DNA of 64,000 bases from Amphibalanus amphitrite (lineage: Eukaryota > Arthropoda > Thecostraca > Balanomorpha > Balanidae): NCBI RefSeq assembly GCF_019059575.1, contig NW_024881870.1:124001-188000 (forward strand), read 5' to 3'. The notes beneath the pieces were generated by a model. That model did no database searches and had not been told where the DNA came from. It worked only from the letters and a program-made list of their open reading frames with translations. Within the stretch, counting starts at the first letter, position 1; every line of letters begins with the position of its first letter. Shown here piece after piece: positions 1 through 11,100 of this stretch. The position numbers and the translations under genes were made by a program.

Positions 1-733
1 GCCTGCCCAGACCAATGTCTCCCCCTAATTCCTATCATCCTTCCGGCTCTGCAATGGTCTTGTCGACCGAAAGGGCCTAACCCAACAAAACAAACAAGCA
101 CTGCACACCATACACTTACGTTATCCATCTGCAAGTGTATCGTTCCGCCGGTCCGGTTATACGACATAGTTCAAACATTAGGCGTTATTCTTCAAATAGT
201 TACCTATACCGACACTCGACAGTATAATCCAGAGTATATAGACAGCGTATAACCTGTCGCTATATAGTGACCGCCGTGCCGTCCGTCAGCTGTCCGCCTA
301 TCATTCCCGACCGACCCGTGGTAGATATTTGCGAGATGGAATGGTTGCGTCGAATCCGCAGACCGCGGAGAGGTATAGATAACGGGTCGGAAATCGGATC
401 TGACAGCAACAGAGGGGAGCTTACAAACATGCACTCGGCACTGGGCTGTGACGCGTGTAGTCGTAATATGGTCGAGTGGGCGTAATGAAAGCCACACCGC
501 GGTCAATTGGGCTGTCTCGTTTGTGCCGGCAAACTGCAAAGGAATGCATAGTGAAAAAGGTAGACGGTAATTAGCGATCTATCACGTCGCTTTTATGCTA
601 TACACGCCACTATGGTGCAATAAGAAAACAGAAAATGTAATTATTTGCGCCGGTCCAAGACAATTCTTATGTCCTGTTCTATGTCCATCCATTCCCATCC
701 CGTCTCTTCTACAATTCGTTTCGGAATTGTAGC
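1..733. other. Intergenic, no gene recognised
   Basis: No reading frame here shows a recognisable domain or splice structure. The short open frames on both strands overlap each other and look like chance frames. The last eight bases before the next element (726-733, ATTGTAGC) are the left copy of its target-site duplication. Confidence 0.6.
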
Positions 734-1734
734 CATGGGTGGAGAACCTGCCCCGGCCACCCCGGCCGTGGCCGGGGTAACTTTCAGCCTACCCCGGCGC
801 GGCCGGGGTAACTTTTCTACTCTTGTAAATCCTAAAAGCTGTCTCCATACGAGAAAAGAAAACTCACGCTCTTCGAATGTTGACTTCCATGGGCGTAATA
901 TTGCAAATCAGGTAGGTATTTACCATTTACTTAACTTGCCATAATATCCAACCCTAAGACCCGCGTGTGGTCGCCAATGCCAAGATTGCTCTCAAATCCT
1001 GTTCAGTTTCGAAATTTTGGCGCGCCTTCGGCGCACTTTTTCAAAACTACTGCTTGACCTCATTGCCTTCAACTGACCTGCCACCAACCGCAACCACACC
1101 CGTTTATGAGCGTACCCGTCAGGGTGCTCATAAACACCGAGCGGCCATCATGCTTCGAACTCGGACTGTTGTAACCGGGCCGCGTGCTCTCGCCACGCGG
1201 AATCCAACGCTCTAGCAACTGAGCTACGAGACCGGGACCGGTCGATATTCCTGGATCGACTCCCTGTTTGTATTATAAGAGCCGCCCAACATTGAAAAAG
1301 GCTACGCCCGTGGATGTCAGTGACCTATTTTAGTGCTTTGCTTGGTTCGATCTGTCAATTTCTCTGTAAAGCTTCTACTATGGTGAGTTGTCTTTTTGTA
1401 GCTATTTTGAGACACAATAAAAAGCTGAAAACGCAACATTTAGGTACTCAAAATGGCATATGGTTTGGTTTGGGTTCGGTGTGAAATTGCAAGTTTAAGC
1501 AAAAAGAAATAATAATTTAAAAGGAAATTGCCTTTTCGATCATTCCAAAAATGTTATGAATAATACGGTGTCGGATACAACGCTCATCCTTGAGCAAACA
1601 CAGCATCCTATTCCATGCGTCAGAATAGGGGTTTGATGATGACCGTTGAGATTTGAGAACAACGTGAGTATATCGTCTTCCCGCGACTATCGGTCGCCGG
1701 CCGGGGTAACTTTTTCAAACATTCTCCACCCATG
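734..1734. mobile_element. hAT-like non-autonomous DNA transposon
   Basis: The element is bounded by a perfect 13-bp terminal inverted repeat, CATGGGTGGAGAA at 734-746 and its complement at 1722-1734. It is flanked by a perfect 8-bp direct repeat ATTGTAGC at 726-733 and 1735-1742. An 8-bp target duplication and ends starting CA with a GGGTGG core fit the hAT superfamily. Near both ends lie short GGCCGGGGTAACTTT motifs in opposite orientations, so the subterminal regions are also inverted. No transposase frame is visible, so it is non-autonomous. A tRNA-derived SINE lies inside it. The TIR and TSD are read directly; the hAT assignment is inferred from them. Confidence 0.72.
1020..1237 (-). mobile_element. 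tRNA-derived SINE inside the hAT-like element
   Basis: Read on the minus strand, 1143-1237 begins with a tRNA-like head. It has an A-box-like GTAGCTCAGTTGCTAGAGCG and a B-box-like GAGTTCGAAGC. Between them the anticodon arm does not pair and is replaced by a GCGTGG...CACGCG hairpin, so it is not a working tRNA. The body that follows (TTTATGAGCACCCTGACGGGTA, then a GTGTGGTTGCGG block) matches the body of the copy at 8822-9190 at moderate identity. Two copies sharing head and body support a real SINE family. The left limit near 1020 is approximate. Confidence 0.6.
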
Positions 1735-1742
1735 ATTGTAGC

Positions 1743-4700
1743 CTTTTTCAGCGTTCGTCACTGCCACGTAGGTACCGAAAATGTTCTGCAATCTGCAACT
1801 TACTTGCGGGTCGCGGTGGCCGGTACAAATCGGTAAGTCAAATAAAATATATGTCGCAAGTACAAGTTGGCAAAGTGCGGGTGGAACGACCTTTATTACC
1901 ACACGCGCACAGAAAGGCCAGCTTTGACAGTCCCCTGAAATTCGAGCCGATTACCCAAGCGTGCGTGGAATCGTATCTAATTACCCGTCTCGCTCAGTGA
2001 TTGAATACTGCTTAGTTACTTCAACCAAACGTTTTCCCGTGGCACCGCACCTAACTTTGACAAGCGCCCTCCCGATTCGAAAGGAACACCCCACCCTTAT
2101 ACACATGGCGTGCGGCATTTACAAACCGCTGAACGATTGTCGACCATAATTGGGCCTCGGAAGAGCTGCGTGCGTGATGGAGGTTTAACAGGTCCACTGT
2201 AGTCACTGAGGCGGTGCTGCCCAGATTTGTCCAGTGGTGGGGCGGCGCAGATGCGGATCACCCTGCTCCAGTGTTGAGTGTTTATTGCTCTATCGCTGAC
2301 CGGTAAACATTGTGCCTCGAGTTATAACGTCCCTCCTTGTCTTTATAGGTATTCACTCTGTACGTTATCTGGAGAATCATAAAACCAATCAAAAACATGT
2401 CAAATGTCGTTTTTAGTTGCGCGGTGATGTGACATATTTGAGGATATGATTATTTTACGATAAAACGCCACGCGGCCCCGGCGAGTGTCACCAATTGTAA
2501 AAGCGTGGAATAACCGCAAGCGGTAGAAGTCCGTCAGCAGTCGGCGCCGCCTGACGACCGGCTCTCATCCAAGAGACAAAGTCCGCCCCTGTTCAGTGAG
2601 ACAACGACACATAATAGGTCTGGCCGCAGTCAGATGATACAGAGTCTGGAACGTCTCGACGCGTACCTAACACTAAAAACACTCACGGGGTGAGCTCGGA
2701 CACTGTCCAGGCGTCAAATGAGGAAGCTTAGAGCCCTCGGTGCCACAAGAGATTGGCCTATGTGTTCAATGTTCATGTCTGTTGTGTCGCCTCATCCACG
2801 AATTGTCCACATATTTAGGCAACAGATACCTACAACGTGCTATAGTTACATGTCTTTTATATCGTTGACAGTACCTACCTACCTACCTGAGAGCAGGACA
2901 GCTATGCCACACTGGTTTAGGTTGGACGAGTTTTTCTGTAAGTCAAGACCGGTGTGTAGACTGGGACACTGAGGGTTGGAAAGGTGGAAGATATCGACCA
3001 CTTCGCTCCCGCAGTGGTATACGTATAGACTTCAACGGTTGACGTCCCTATCGACCAAAAATCGCCTCATCATGCCATTTGTGAGTATCTGTGCAGCGTG
3101 GCCGGGAACACTTGTATTGCGTGCCTTATATGCAACCCGACGCTCATTCTCAGATCAGCACAGCTGGTCCAATATTTGGTTATTGGTTAATGCTTGCCTG
3201 ATAAAGTTGTAATCATTGAGTTCAATTCTGAGGTTATGTCTCTATCAGTCAGATTTCCGCTCCAAATATGATCGATGACGTATCCAAGGCCGCCTGAAAA
3301 AGTGGACAGTGTTTGATGAACGCAGTGGCTATCCATAGGGCCTATCGGACAAAAAATGCATTTTAAAGGGAAGGCCAGGAGGGCTGAACTTTTGTTACCT
3401 CGTGAGTATGTTAACGAATGGAGGCCGAATATCATACCGATAATTAACTTACTACGACGCGATAGCGCCCCTTGCATGCAGTAAAACGCATGATACGCTA
3501 CACAAACCAAATGTAAGCACTAAGCAGGCTCTGATAAGGAATTACGACCCAAGGCGAGCCCCTGGTACTCGCCTCTCGTCCTTCAGACCCCCTCCCCGAC
3601 TCCCCAGCCCTCCCGCGTCAGACCCACGGCACACAGAGCCAGCCGGCCAAATCCAGTCGCGACAGCCGTCCGTGACAGAAGCCTGCTGTGAGTGAGAAAC
3701 GACTCAACAGTCCACGGTGGATGACGAACCGGCCAGTACAGCTATGGGCATTGAGCAATGAGCAGGGAAGTCAACCTTCAAACGCAATACGACAGATACC
3801 ATAACCAAGTTACCAAGCTTATACTTTATAGAGCTTCATGACCATTATCACCCTGGATATGCGCTTCAGCCCAGACGACAAATGGACAAGTGGTTCGGAT
3901 TTGCCCGTTTTAAGATATGCTTTACAAGAAAAACAAAACACGGAAGTGCGCTACAAGCCTAGTAAACACTAGAAGTCCAAGTAACCTTATCTGGATACCG
4001 AGGTAAGATGGAAACCAGCTCTGTAGCGAATTGTCTGTCGGGAAAGTCGGATATAATAGACTGAACACTCCGCTCGCAGAGCAGAAACACGAACAGCTGT
4101 GGCAGGCCACACCTGAATTGGGGCGTTATTAGCTAAAGAAATGAACTGAGACTTCCCAAGCTGCCTGAGCTTCACCATAACTTTTTTTTACGCGATTCGA
4201 GTGTGGATTAAGTCGAACATCTTTCGGCCGGTTTACACGATTCATGCGTCAGGAGTCCAGGACGGATGGCACCTGATAAAGAGGATAGACAAGACACAAT
4301 AGTGTTCAGAACAGCAGATCTGGACGGAACGGTAGCAAATTCGTGACTCGCACTCGAAACATTAGCTTCCTACCGTGGCAGATCATCACTCGACAAAGCT
4401 GATTGAAATCAGTACGAAACTAACAAGTTTGACTTCACGATAGTAGCTATTCATCGAGTCACGAGCACACCCACTTCACAGCCATTCTATCCCGATATAT
4501 CTAGCTCGGGCCGGCCTAGCGACACGACACACGACTCGGCCAGCCATCTGTCTGCGGAGGGCCACTTGTTTATAGTCGGTGGCACGAACCGCGTGCACTT
4601 TGAACTGGGAGCTGGGTATATCCATGTCGCTCTGGGAGTGTGGTAACGATTTTACCACGGGCCGTGTCCTCACGTGTCACACCGATAATCGCAATAGTCC

Positions 4701-5640
4701 GGTGAGGAAATTACTAATATAATTAGGTGCGATGAGCGATATACTTGGCCTAACACTGCCACCCTTTAGCTACACAGACAACTGAGATTACGTAACTACT
4801 AACCTTACCTAACCTATCTACCGATTAGCGACCACAGTCGTAGAGCAAAGTGGCAAGATTGATTGGTATATTCATGAGCGTATAATGTCAGTGCAAGGCA
4901 ACACAAAATGTACAGTTACCAAACAATGCTAAGAAAACACGTCGTAGCATATAAGATAAATAAATCGGTATGCCGAGTAAGGTCATATACAAATACATGT
5001 CATGCTCCAGCTATACACGTCTAGTTAACTCGAGGTTTGGCGGCCAAACTGATATTCTCATTGACCTGAAAGCATGTTCAAATCACAGTATCAGACACCG
5101 TTCAATATCTAGTCAATCGCCATGGAAGGCGCCAAACGTTTCAAAAACTAGGAAGCCTCTTTCAGGAATGAACACTGCTCTTCGAGCCGACATCCTTGAT
5201 ACTGACCCGACCGTCTGGATAGCTATCAGGTACTCATCCATCGACAACCCCAAACCACGTCTGGCTCTTGGTCTGCCGCCGTCACATCGAGCGAGGTCTC
5301 CAGAAAAAAACCGGTCACAAACCTACGTCAGCAAATGATCCAACAAGAACCAGCAGCCTCTGACACGACCCCGAGATAGCCGCGAGCGCTTACCGGCGAG
5401 CAGCGGCCGACCCACAGCACAATCTGTAACTGAAGCCAAACTGGTGACCACTGAGAAGTATAACGCACCCAGGCCTGCGGCGGCACCTCACGCCACGGCA
5501 ACAGCGCCTCCCACTTCGGTGTCGACGTCTCGCATCCCATGGGCACCTCATACCTTGGTGGTGGCTCACTTTTCGGCGATCACGCCTTGCACTTCAGTGA
5601 CAGTCTCATACTTCACCTACAGCACCCTACACTTCAGCAG
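1743..5640. other. Long intergenic stretch, nothing recognised
   Basis: About 3.9 kb with no frame showing a known domain, no tRNA and no clear terminal repeats. Frames of 60-120 codons occur on both strands without splice or domain support. The stretch ends just downstream of the STARD3 stop codon and must hold the STARD3 3' untranslated region on the minus strand, but no convincing AATAAA signal was seen close to the stop. Confidence 0.5.
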
Positions 5641-5647
5641 GCTCCTC

Positions 5648-7075
5648 TCACACCTCGGCGGCGGCCAGCCGACGGCCCAGCTGCCGGAGGTACGAGTGCA
5701 GGCTGCGGGCCGCCTGGCGCGTGCCTCGGTCGGTCATCCGGCGCGGCACCATGCCCACGCGACAGTCAAAGTTCATCAGCCACTCGACGACGCAGTGGCG
5801 CGGCCGGCGCACGCAGGGCCGGATGGTGATGATGGTCGGTCGGTTCACTGCGCGCACCATGTCCGAGGGCCGCGGGTCGTCGCGGTGCGCTATCGACACC
5901 ACCGAGCTGAAGAACATGAGTCCCTTGCGGCCGGCCAGGCGCAGGTTGATGAAGTCGCGGGGTGACACCATGCCGCCCAGGAACGGTCCCGTCTGCTGGT
6001 AGCGCACCTCGCACTGCCCGTCGATGCGCTGCAGCTGGCGGCACGAGGTCAGCGAGCCGTTCCACTCGGGACAGTGGTCGCAGTTGTGGATCAGCTCGTT
6101 GGCGAACGTCTCCGTCGGGCATGCCACCGTGCACGTGAACATGAAGAGCGTGTGCGAGCCGACGCGGCGCGAGAAGAGGATGTCGTCGTCGTCGAACACC
6201 TCCTCCTGTTTCCAGTCGGAGGAGTTGAGCAGGTCCAGCGCGCGCCGGCAGTTCTCCTCCGCCTGCTGCCGCAGCGCGCGGTCCTCCTCACTCAGCCGGG
6301 AGCGCGGCCCGGCGCCCTCCTCGTCCTCATCATCCGAGCCCTGCGGCGAGCCCATCGGCGAGTAGAAGTTGGACACGCTGCCCGTGCATGTCGACAGGTA
6401 GTCCCTGACGCGCTGGTGCTGGTGACCCACCAGTGGTGTCCTCTGGTTGGTGTAGCCAGCTCTCCTCTGTAGCATCAGCCTTGCTCTTGTCTCCTGAGGT
6501 ATCACTCTGTGATCGTACAGCCAGACTTCCAGCCATGCTAAGATGAAGAATGACACTATAAGTGTCACTTGGAAAGTATTTGATGCTGAAGCAGACTGCC
6601 ACTGATAATACAGAATCTTGAATAGAGTTGCAATACATGAGGCAGCTGTGGTGAGGGCTATCATCCACCAGTGGTCCATCCTTATGATCACATACACCAC
6701 GATCAGAAGCATGAAGCGGATGAACGCTGCTGAGACCACATCAAACAGAGATGTCTCAACAGAATAGTGCACGACCTGGTCCTCAAGTTCGGCAAACACA
6801 TTCTTCCCACTTAAAACTACACAGACCAACCAGAAGATACAGCACAAGAGCACATCAAATGTCACTAGCAGGCAGAAGAACCTTCTTGCTGGAGATATCC
6901 GGCCCTCCATTTCCATTCCAGTTATCCATTCACCATAGTCATAGTCTGTCGGAACTGAGTTGGAACTGTGCACAAGATTAGCTGTGCTTCCACTGACATC
7001 GCGAGCGTTGATGGAGGACGTACCGACACTGGCGGTGTCCACCTTCTGACTGGATGTGGTATCGTCCGCAGACAT
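5648..7075 (-). CDS. STARD3: StAR-related lipid transfer protein 3 (MLN64), intronless
   Basis: STARD3 is a late-endosome membrane protein that binds cholesterol through a START domain and tethers endosomes to the ER through VAP proteins. The 475-residue product starts at the ATG at 7073-7075; no ATG lies further upstream in frame. Residues about 45-205 form the four-pass MENTAL domain, recognisable from RRFFCLLVTFDVLL, MDHWWMIALTT and SFFILAWLEVWLYDHRVIPQE-like blocks. Residues near 236-250 contain NFYSPMGSPQGSDDEDEE, which aligns with the phospho-FFAT motif of human STARD3. The START domain fills the C-terminal 200 residues, with VSPRDFINLR as the clearest signature. Human STARD3 is 445 residues, so the length fits. 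The whole protein is one open frame, unlike every other host gene here, which suggests a retrocopy or intron loss. It is divergent from COQ2. Confidence 0.93.
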   Translation of the reverse strand: MSADDTTSSQKVDTASVGTSSINARDVSGSTANLVHSSNSVPTDYDYGEWITGMEMEGRISPARRFFCLLVTFDVLLCCIFWLVCVVLSGKNVFAELEDQVVHYSVETSLFDVVSAAFIRFMLLIVVYVIIRMDHWWMIALTTAASCIATLFKILYYQWQSASASNTFQVTLIVSFFILAWLEVWLYDHRVIPQETRARLMLQRRAGYTNQRTPLVGHQHQRVRDYLSTCTGSVSNFYSPMGSPQGSDDEDEEGAGPRSRLSEEDRALRQQAEENCRRALDLLNSSDWKQEEVFDDDDILFSRRVGSHTLFMFTCTVACPTETFANELIHNCDHCPEWNGSLTSCRQLQRIDGQCEVRYQQTGPFLGGMVSPRDFINLRLAGRKGLMFFSSVVSIAHRDDPRPSDMVRAVNRPTIITIRPCVRRPRHCVVEWLMNFDCRVGMVPRRMTDRGTRQAARSLHSYLRQLGRRLAAAEV

Positions 7076-8133
7076 GACTTTGCTTGGGATAAACACTCAG
7101 CAGTTTGTCATTTCAATTTCCCAGTCGCAGTGGCGAACAAAGAAACACGCTTTGCTGTGTTCGTAATTACCTTGGAGACGTGGAGTTCCTCGGTGGCAGG
7201 TTCTTCTCCGCCCTGGATTCCCAGTTTGGGTCACAGCATATATTCGCTCACATCCAAATAATTATTCCAAAATTCAATTACTCTTTCACCACATACCCTC
7301 CATCACCCAGCAACAGCGCGGACACCAGCTGGCATCGCCGTTCTAAACAGACGTCTAGTATGTATAGTGGCATATCTTTTGGCATATTTTGCTAGTATAT
7401 AACTTTATGTTGAAAATTGTTCTCACAAACTTTTTACGTAAATGTACAAAAAAACTATTCGACACATTCGAAAAATATTAAAACAATTTTTGTGTTCCTA
7501 AGAGGCAGTAAGTTGTCTCGTAAGAAAATCTTTTTAAAATTAATCGTCTTTTGCTAGTATGCAATTGTATACCAGATGAAATTATCAGCTGTTTGCTAGG
7601 CTTTTGTGAAGACAATGCTTGCGATTTTAGGACAATAACAGCGCATGCAGTATATTTGGGTGCCATGTATTTTTGTGTGTTAATTTCATTTTTATCTGCT
7701 GTTGATTCGATGAATGTCATAAATTATTGTGAACTTGCTTAGTAAATTTCTGATATTTTTCCTATGGTAAGCTCATTGTTTCACATGCTTATTGATTGGG
7801 AGATAGGGATAGAAATGTGAACTGGTTTTATATTTCTACCAATTTACTACGATTGGCATTATCATTATTGTTATATAACTTGAACTGTAGTACCGCCCTA
7901 GGTACCTTCCTGTCTAGGTGGGTTCCTTCTTAATGAGTTTGAGTGCTTATTTCAGGGTTCATCAGCTTGATCTACTGCAAAATTACTATGGTTCTGCTCT
8001 GCTATCACCAAGTTGAAGTGTGAGAAGTCACTTGTACACAACCACAAGTGCTTGCTAAAAGTCTGTTTATTATTTCATTTGCTTATAATATGTCTGGGCT
8101 TCTTTTTAACAACATCCCTCCACTTTTTCTCAG
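7076..8133. promoter_or_regulatory. Divergent STARD3-COQ2 intergenic region
   Basis: The two genes are head to head with 1058 bp between their start codons, so their promoters must lie here and may overlap. The half near STARD3 is mixed in composition and the middle (7380-7900) is AT-rich. CTTTTTCTCAG directly before the COQ2 ATG at 8134 looks like a 3' splice site, so COQ2 may have a non-coding first exon within this region. I see no convincing TATA box or initiator. Confidence 0.5.
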
Positions 8134-11100
8134 ATGCTGTTGGGCAGCATGAGGCGTTTGGTGTCAATGCGGCTCCGTCCACCGCTGTCGTGTTGTCAGC
8201 TTTGTGGACCAAGGCGGTTAGCTGGACGTCTGGGCTCACTTCCACATCTACACGACCCATCGCCTCGCCTTCTCAGCTCCTCTGTTGGTCTGCTGGGATC
8301 TGCAGCTCACCCCAGCCGGCCGAGCCAAGACGAGCTACTGCCCAACTCTAGGAGTGTCCTGGCTCCGGCCCAGAGGCTAGTGGCCTCCTGCCCGACAGCT
8401 GTACAGCCATACCTGCAGCTGATGAGAGTTGACAGACCAATAGGTGAGCATGGTTATTGTACTGTTGAGTCCCGATAATTGGTACCTATCGGTCCTAATG
8501 GCCGGTCCAGTAGCTCAGTGTTGTTGTTGTTGTTGTTGGCGTTCCGGCCGGTGGGCCCACATGGGGGGCCCCAGCCCCCTCGGGGGCGACACTTGCGACG
8601 TCCGCGCACTGCGCAGGGAGGGCAGCAGGCCCCCAGACGAGTTCCGGCGGGCTCAGACGCCGGGTAGGGCCGGGAAAACCAGCACCGGCCACCCCGCCAG
8701 AGTGTCCAGCGCCGTGGGCGCTCTATAGTCGGCCCAGGTGCCGCAGGAACTCGATAACCTGGCACGGGTCAGCGAAGACCTCCCGCAGCGTCGGGTCGTG
8801 TCGGTCCTAGCTCAGTGTCGGTCCCGTAGCTCAGTTGGTGAGCGTTGGACTCCGCACATGTTTACATTGGTCAGTGGGCCCAAAATGACCTTAGCAGTCG
8901 GCGCGCCCTAAAGCCACAATTAACAAACAAACAAATGGTACTCCACAGTCCGCACTCCGCGTGGTGAGAGCACGCGTTCCAGGTTATAATAGTCCGGGTT
9001 CGAAGCGCGACCGGTGCTTGACATTTATGGGCCTCCTGACAGGTATGGTTGTGGTTAATGGCAGGCCGTAGCCAGGCGAAATCAGTGAGGGGATTGGCCG
9101 TGCGCGGCTATATGCGCACGTTAAATTTTGGACTCTAAATTCTGCTATATAACTGGAAATGCGCGATCGGAGGGTAGAGTGCAGGGTCACCGCAACAACC
9201 TTCGCTTAGCGGTGGCTCTGTCCTTTTGAATCCTTTCTATCAAAAGGTTCGGACTAAATTTGAAAAGAAAAAAATGGCAGCACAAACCGTACTTGCGATT
9301 GCAGGTCACGCAGGTCACGGGATGGGTGCCTAACGTGTTAGGGGTTATGGGCGGTATTGATGCGTACAGACTATGAACCCTGATGGATACGGCCGATAAT
9401 GGGGGGTAAGGTCTGACTCCGTCCGATGGAAAGGACTAATTGACGGGCATTCCGTCTGACGAGATTCACGGATCGTACACTGACATGGGGTACAGTTGTG
9501 CTGGCGGGTTTGGGCCGACCACACTGACTGCTGTGAGCTTATGTCGACCCCCCTCATTCCAGGCTCGTGGCTGCTGTTCTGGCCGTGCGGCTGGGGCCTG
9601 GCGCAGGCGGCGCCGGCCGGCTGCCTTCCCGACCCCACCCTCCTGGCCGTGTACGCCGCTGGTGCGTTTGTCATGCGCGGCGCCGGCTGCACCATCAACG
9701 ACATGTGGGACAGGGACATTGACAGCAAGGTACGTGGGCCGTTCATTCGTCTATTCAGTTACATCGATCTGGGTATCTGTATGGCTATATGCACCTTCTT
9801 GTTATTTGTATCGCTGCTTCTCATAGTGACAGCTGCGGACTGCAGAGTGATGTTAAAAATATCGATGTTTTCCTTCGTACAATAACTTTTAAAACGCTTC
9901 AGGATGGACTTGTTTTCAATATTTCAGCAAGTTGGTTATCAAATTTTCACGAAGAATTCGACTAGCGCATTATGATTCCCAAGAGTTTGGAATGCCCGGA
10001 GTTAACGAGGGCGACGATGCATCGTCCCTGGTGATTATTTTTGGTTGCATCTGATCTTTGAAGCCGAGGCGATGAAAACACTGGGTCACCGTAATACAGT
10101 AACTCAGCACCTCCCACCTTTCCCAGCTCGTCCTCTGACCTCAACCCCCTCCCCCAGGTGGAGCGGACGCGGAGCCGACCCATCACCAGCGGCCGGGTAT
10201 CAGTTCTAGACGCGCTCGTGTTCCTCTCGGCCCAGCTGTCGGTGGGCGCGCTGCTGCTCCTCCAACTCAACTGGCCCACCATTCTGCTGGGCGTCTCCTC
10301 CCTATCGCTGGTGCTGCTGTACCCGCTGATGAAGCGCGTGACGCACTGGCCGCAGCTGGTGCTCGGGCTCACCTTCAACTGGGGAGTGCTGATGGCATGG
10401 GCGTCCGCGCAGGGGGCCGTGGACTGGCCCGCCGCGCTGCCCCTGTATGCTGCGGGTGTGTGCTGGACGATCGTCTATGATACCATCTACGCACATCAGG
10501 TGAGAACTGGCGCTAGCCGGATAAGGCAGTCGTCATGCAAGACGAATCTTCTTAGCAGTTTATTAGGAAAAGCAGTTTGTTATGTTCCGATTTAGTGGGT
10601 GCCCATGTGATATCAGTGGTTCCGACGTGATATCGGAAAATGGTAGCAGACGATTGAGTAACATAGCAAAGTAAGCGATTCGAAACAGTTAACAAGTGCA
10701 TTTACTTACGGCTCCGTTTTCTACCGAAGCCGCACATTTAGTCGAACCGACTTCTTTCTACCAAACCACCATCCAACAGTAGCAGCATCTCAGTCGCTCC
10801 TCTCTGACGTCCACAGGACAAGGCGGACGACCTGGCGCTGGGTATGAAGTCGACCGCGCTCCGGTTCGGGGACGCCACGCCGCGCTGGCTGGCAGGGTTC
10901 TCTGCTGCAATGATGACAAGCCTGGTGGCTGCCGGTGTGGCGGCGGGACAGAGCTGGCCTTACTACCTGGGGCTCGGTGCAGTCGGTCTGCATGTTGGAA
11001 ATCAGGTGGGTGGCCGTTGGGACGATGGAGTGTGATGGGAGACTGTAATAGCGACAGTGACTGCGTGCACATTGGTATGCATGTGTGACGTGTGTGCATC

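Larger units (their letters stand above)
8511..9190 (+). mobile_element. tRNA-derived SINE cluster in COQ2 intron 1
   Basis: A tRNA-like head begins near 8822 with CCCGTAGCTCAGTTGGTGAG, and its B-box-like GGGTTCGAAGC is at 8996-9006. The two are separated by a 98-bp insertion flanked by ACTCCGC. The body after the head (CATTTATGGGCCTCCTGACAGG, GTTGTGGTTAATGGCAGG) matches the SINE at 1020-1237. A second A-box-like piece, CAGTAGCTCAGTGT, at 8509-8521 shows that another partial head lies just upstream; it has been split by the LINE fragment at 8522-8807. The 3' limit near 9190 is approximate. Confidence 0.58.

Noticed and set aside
1143-1237. A genuine tRNA gene
   Set aside because: The A and B boxes are present, but the anticodon stem does not pair and a homologous SINE body follows, so it is a SINE head.
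8820-9010. A tRNA gene with an intron
   Set aside because: The insert between the boxes is 98 bp with its own flanking duplication and a CAAA tail, and the anticodon arm is missing; a SINE with a nested insertion explains it better.
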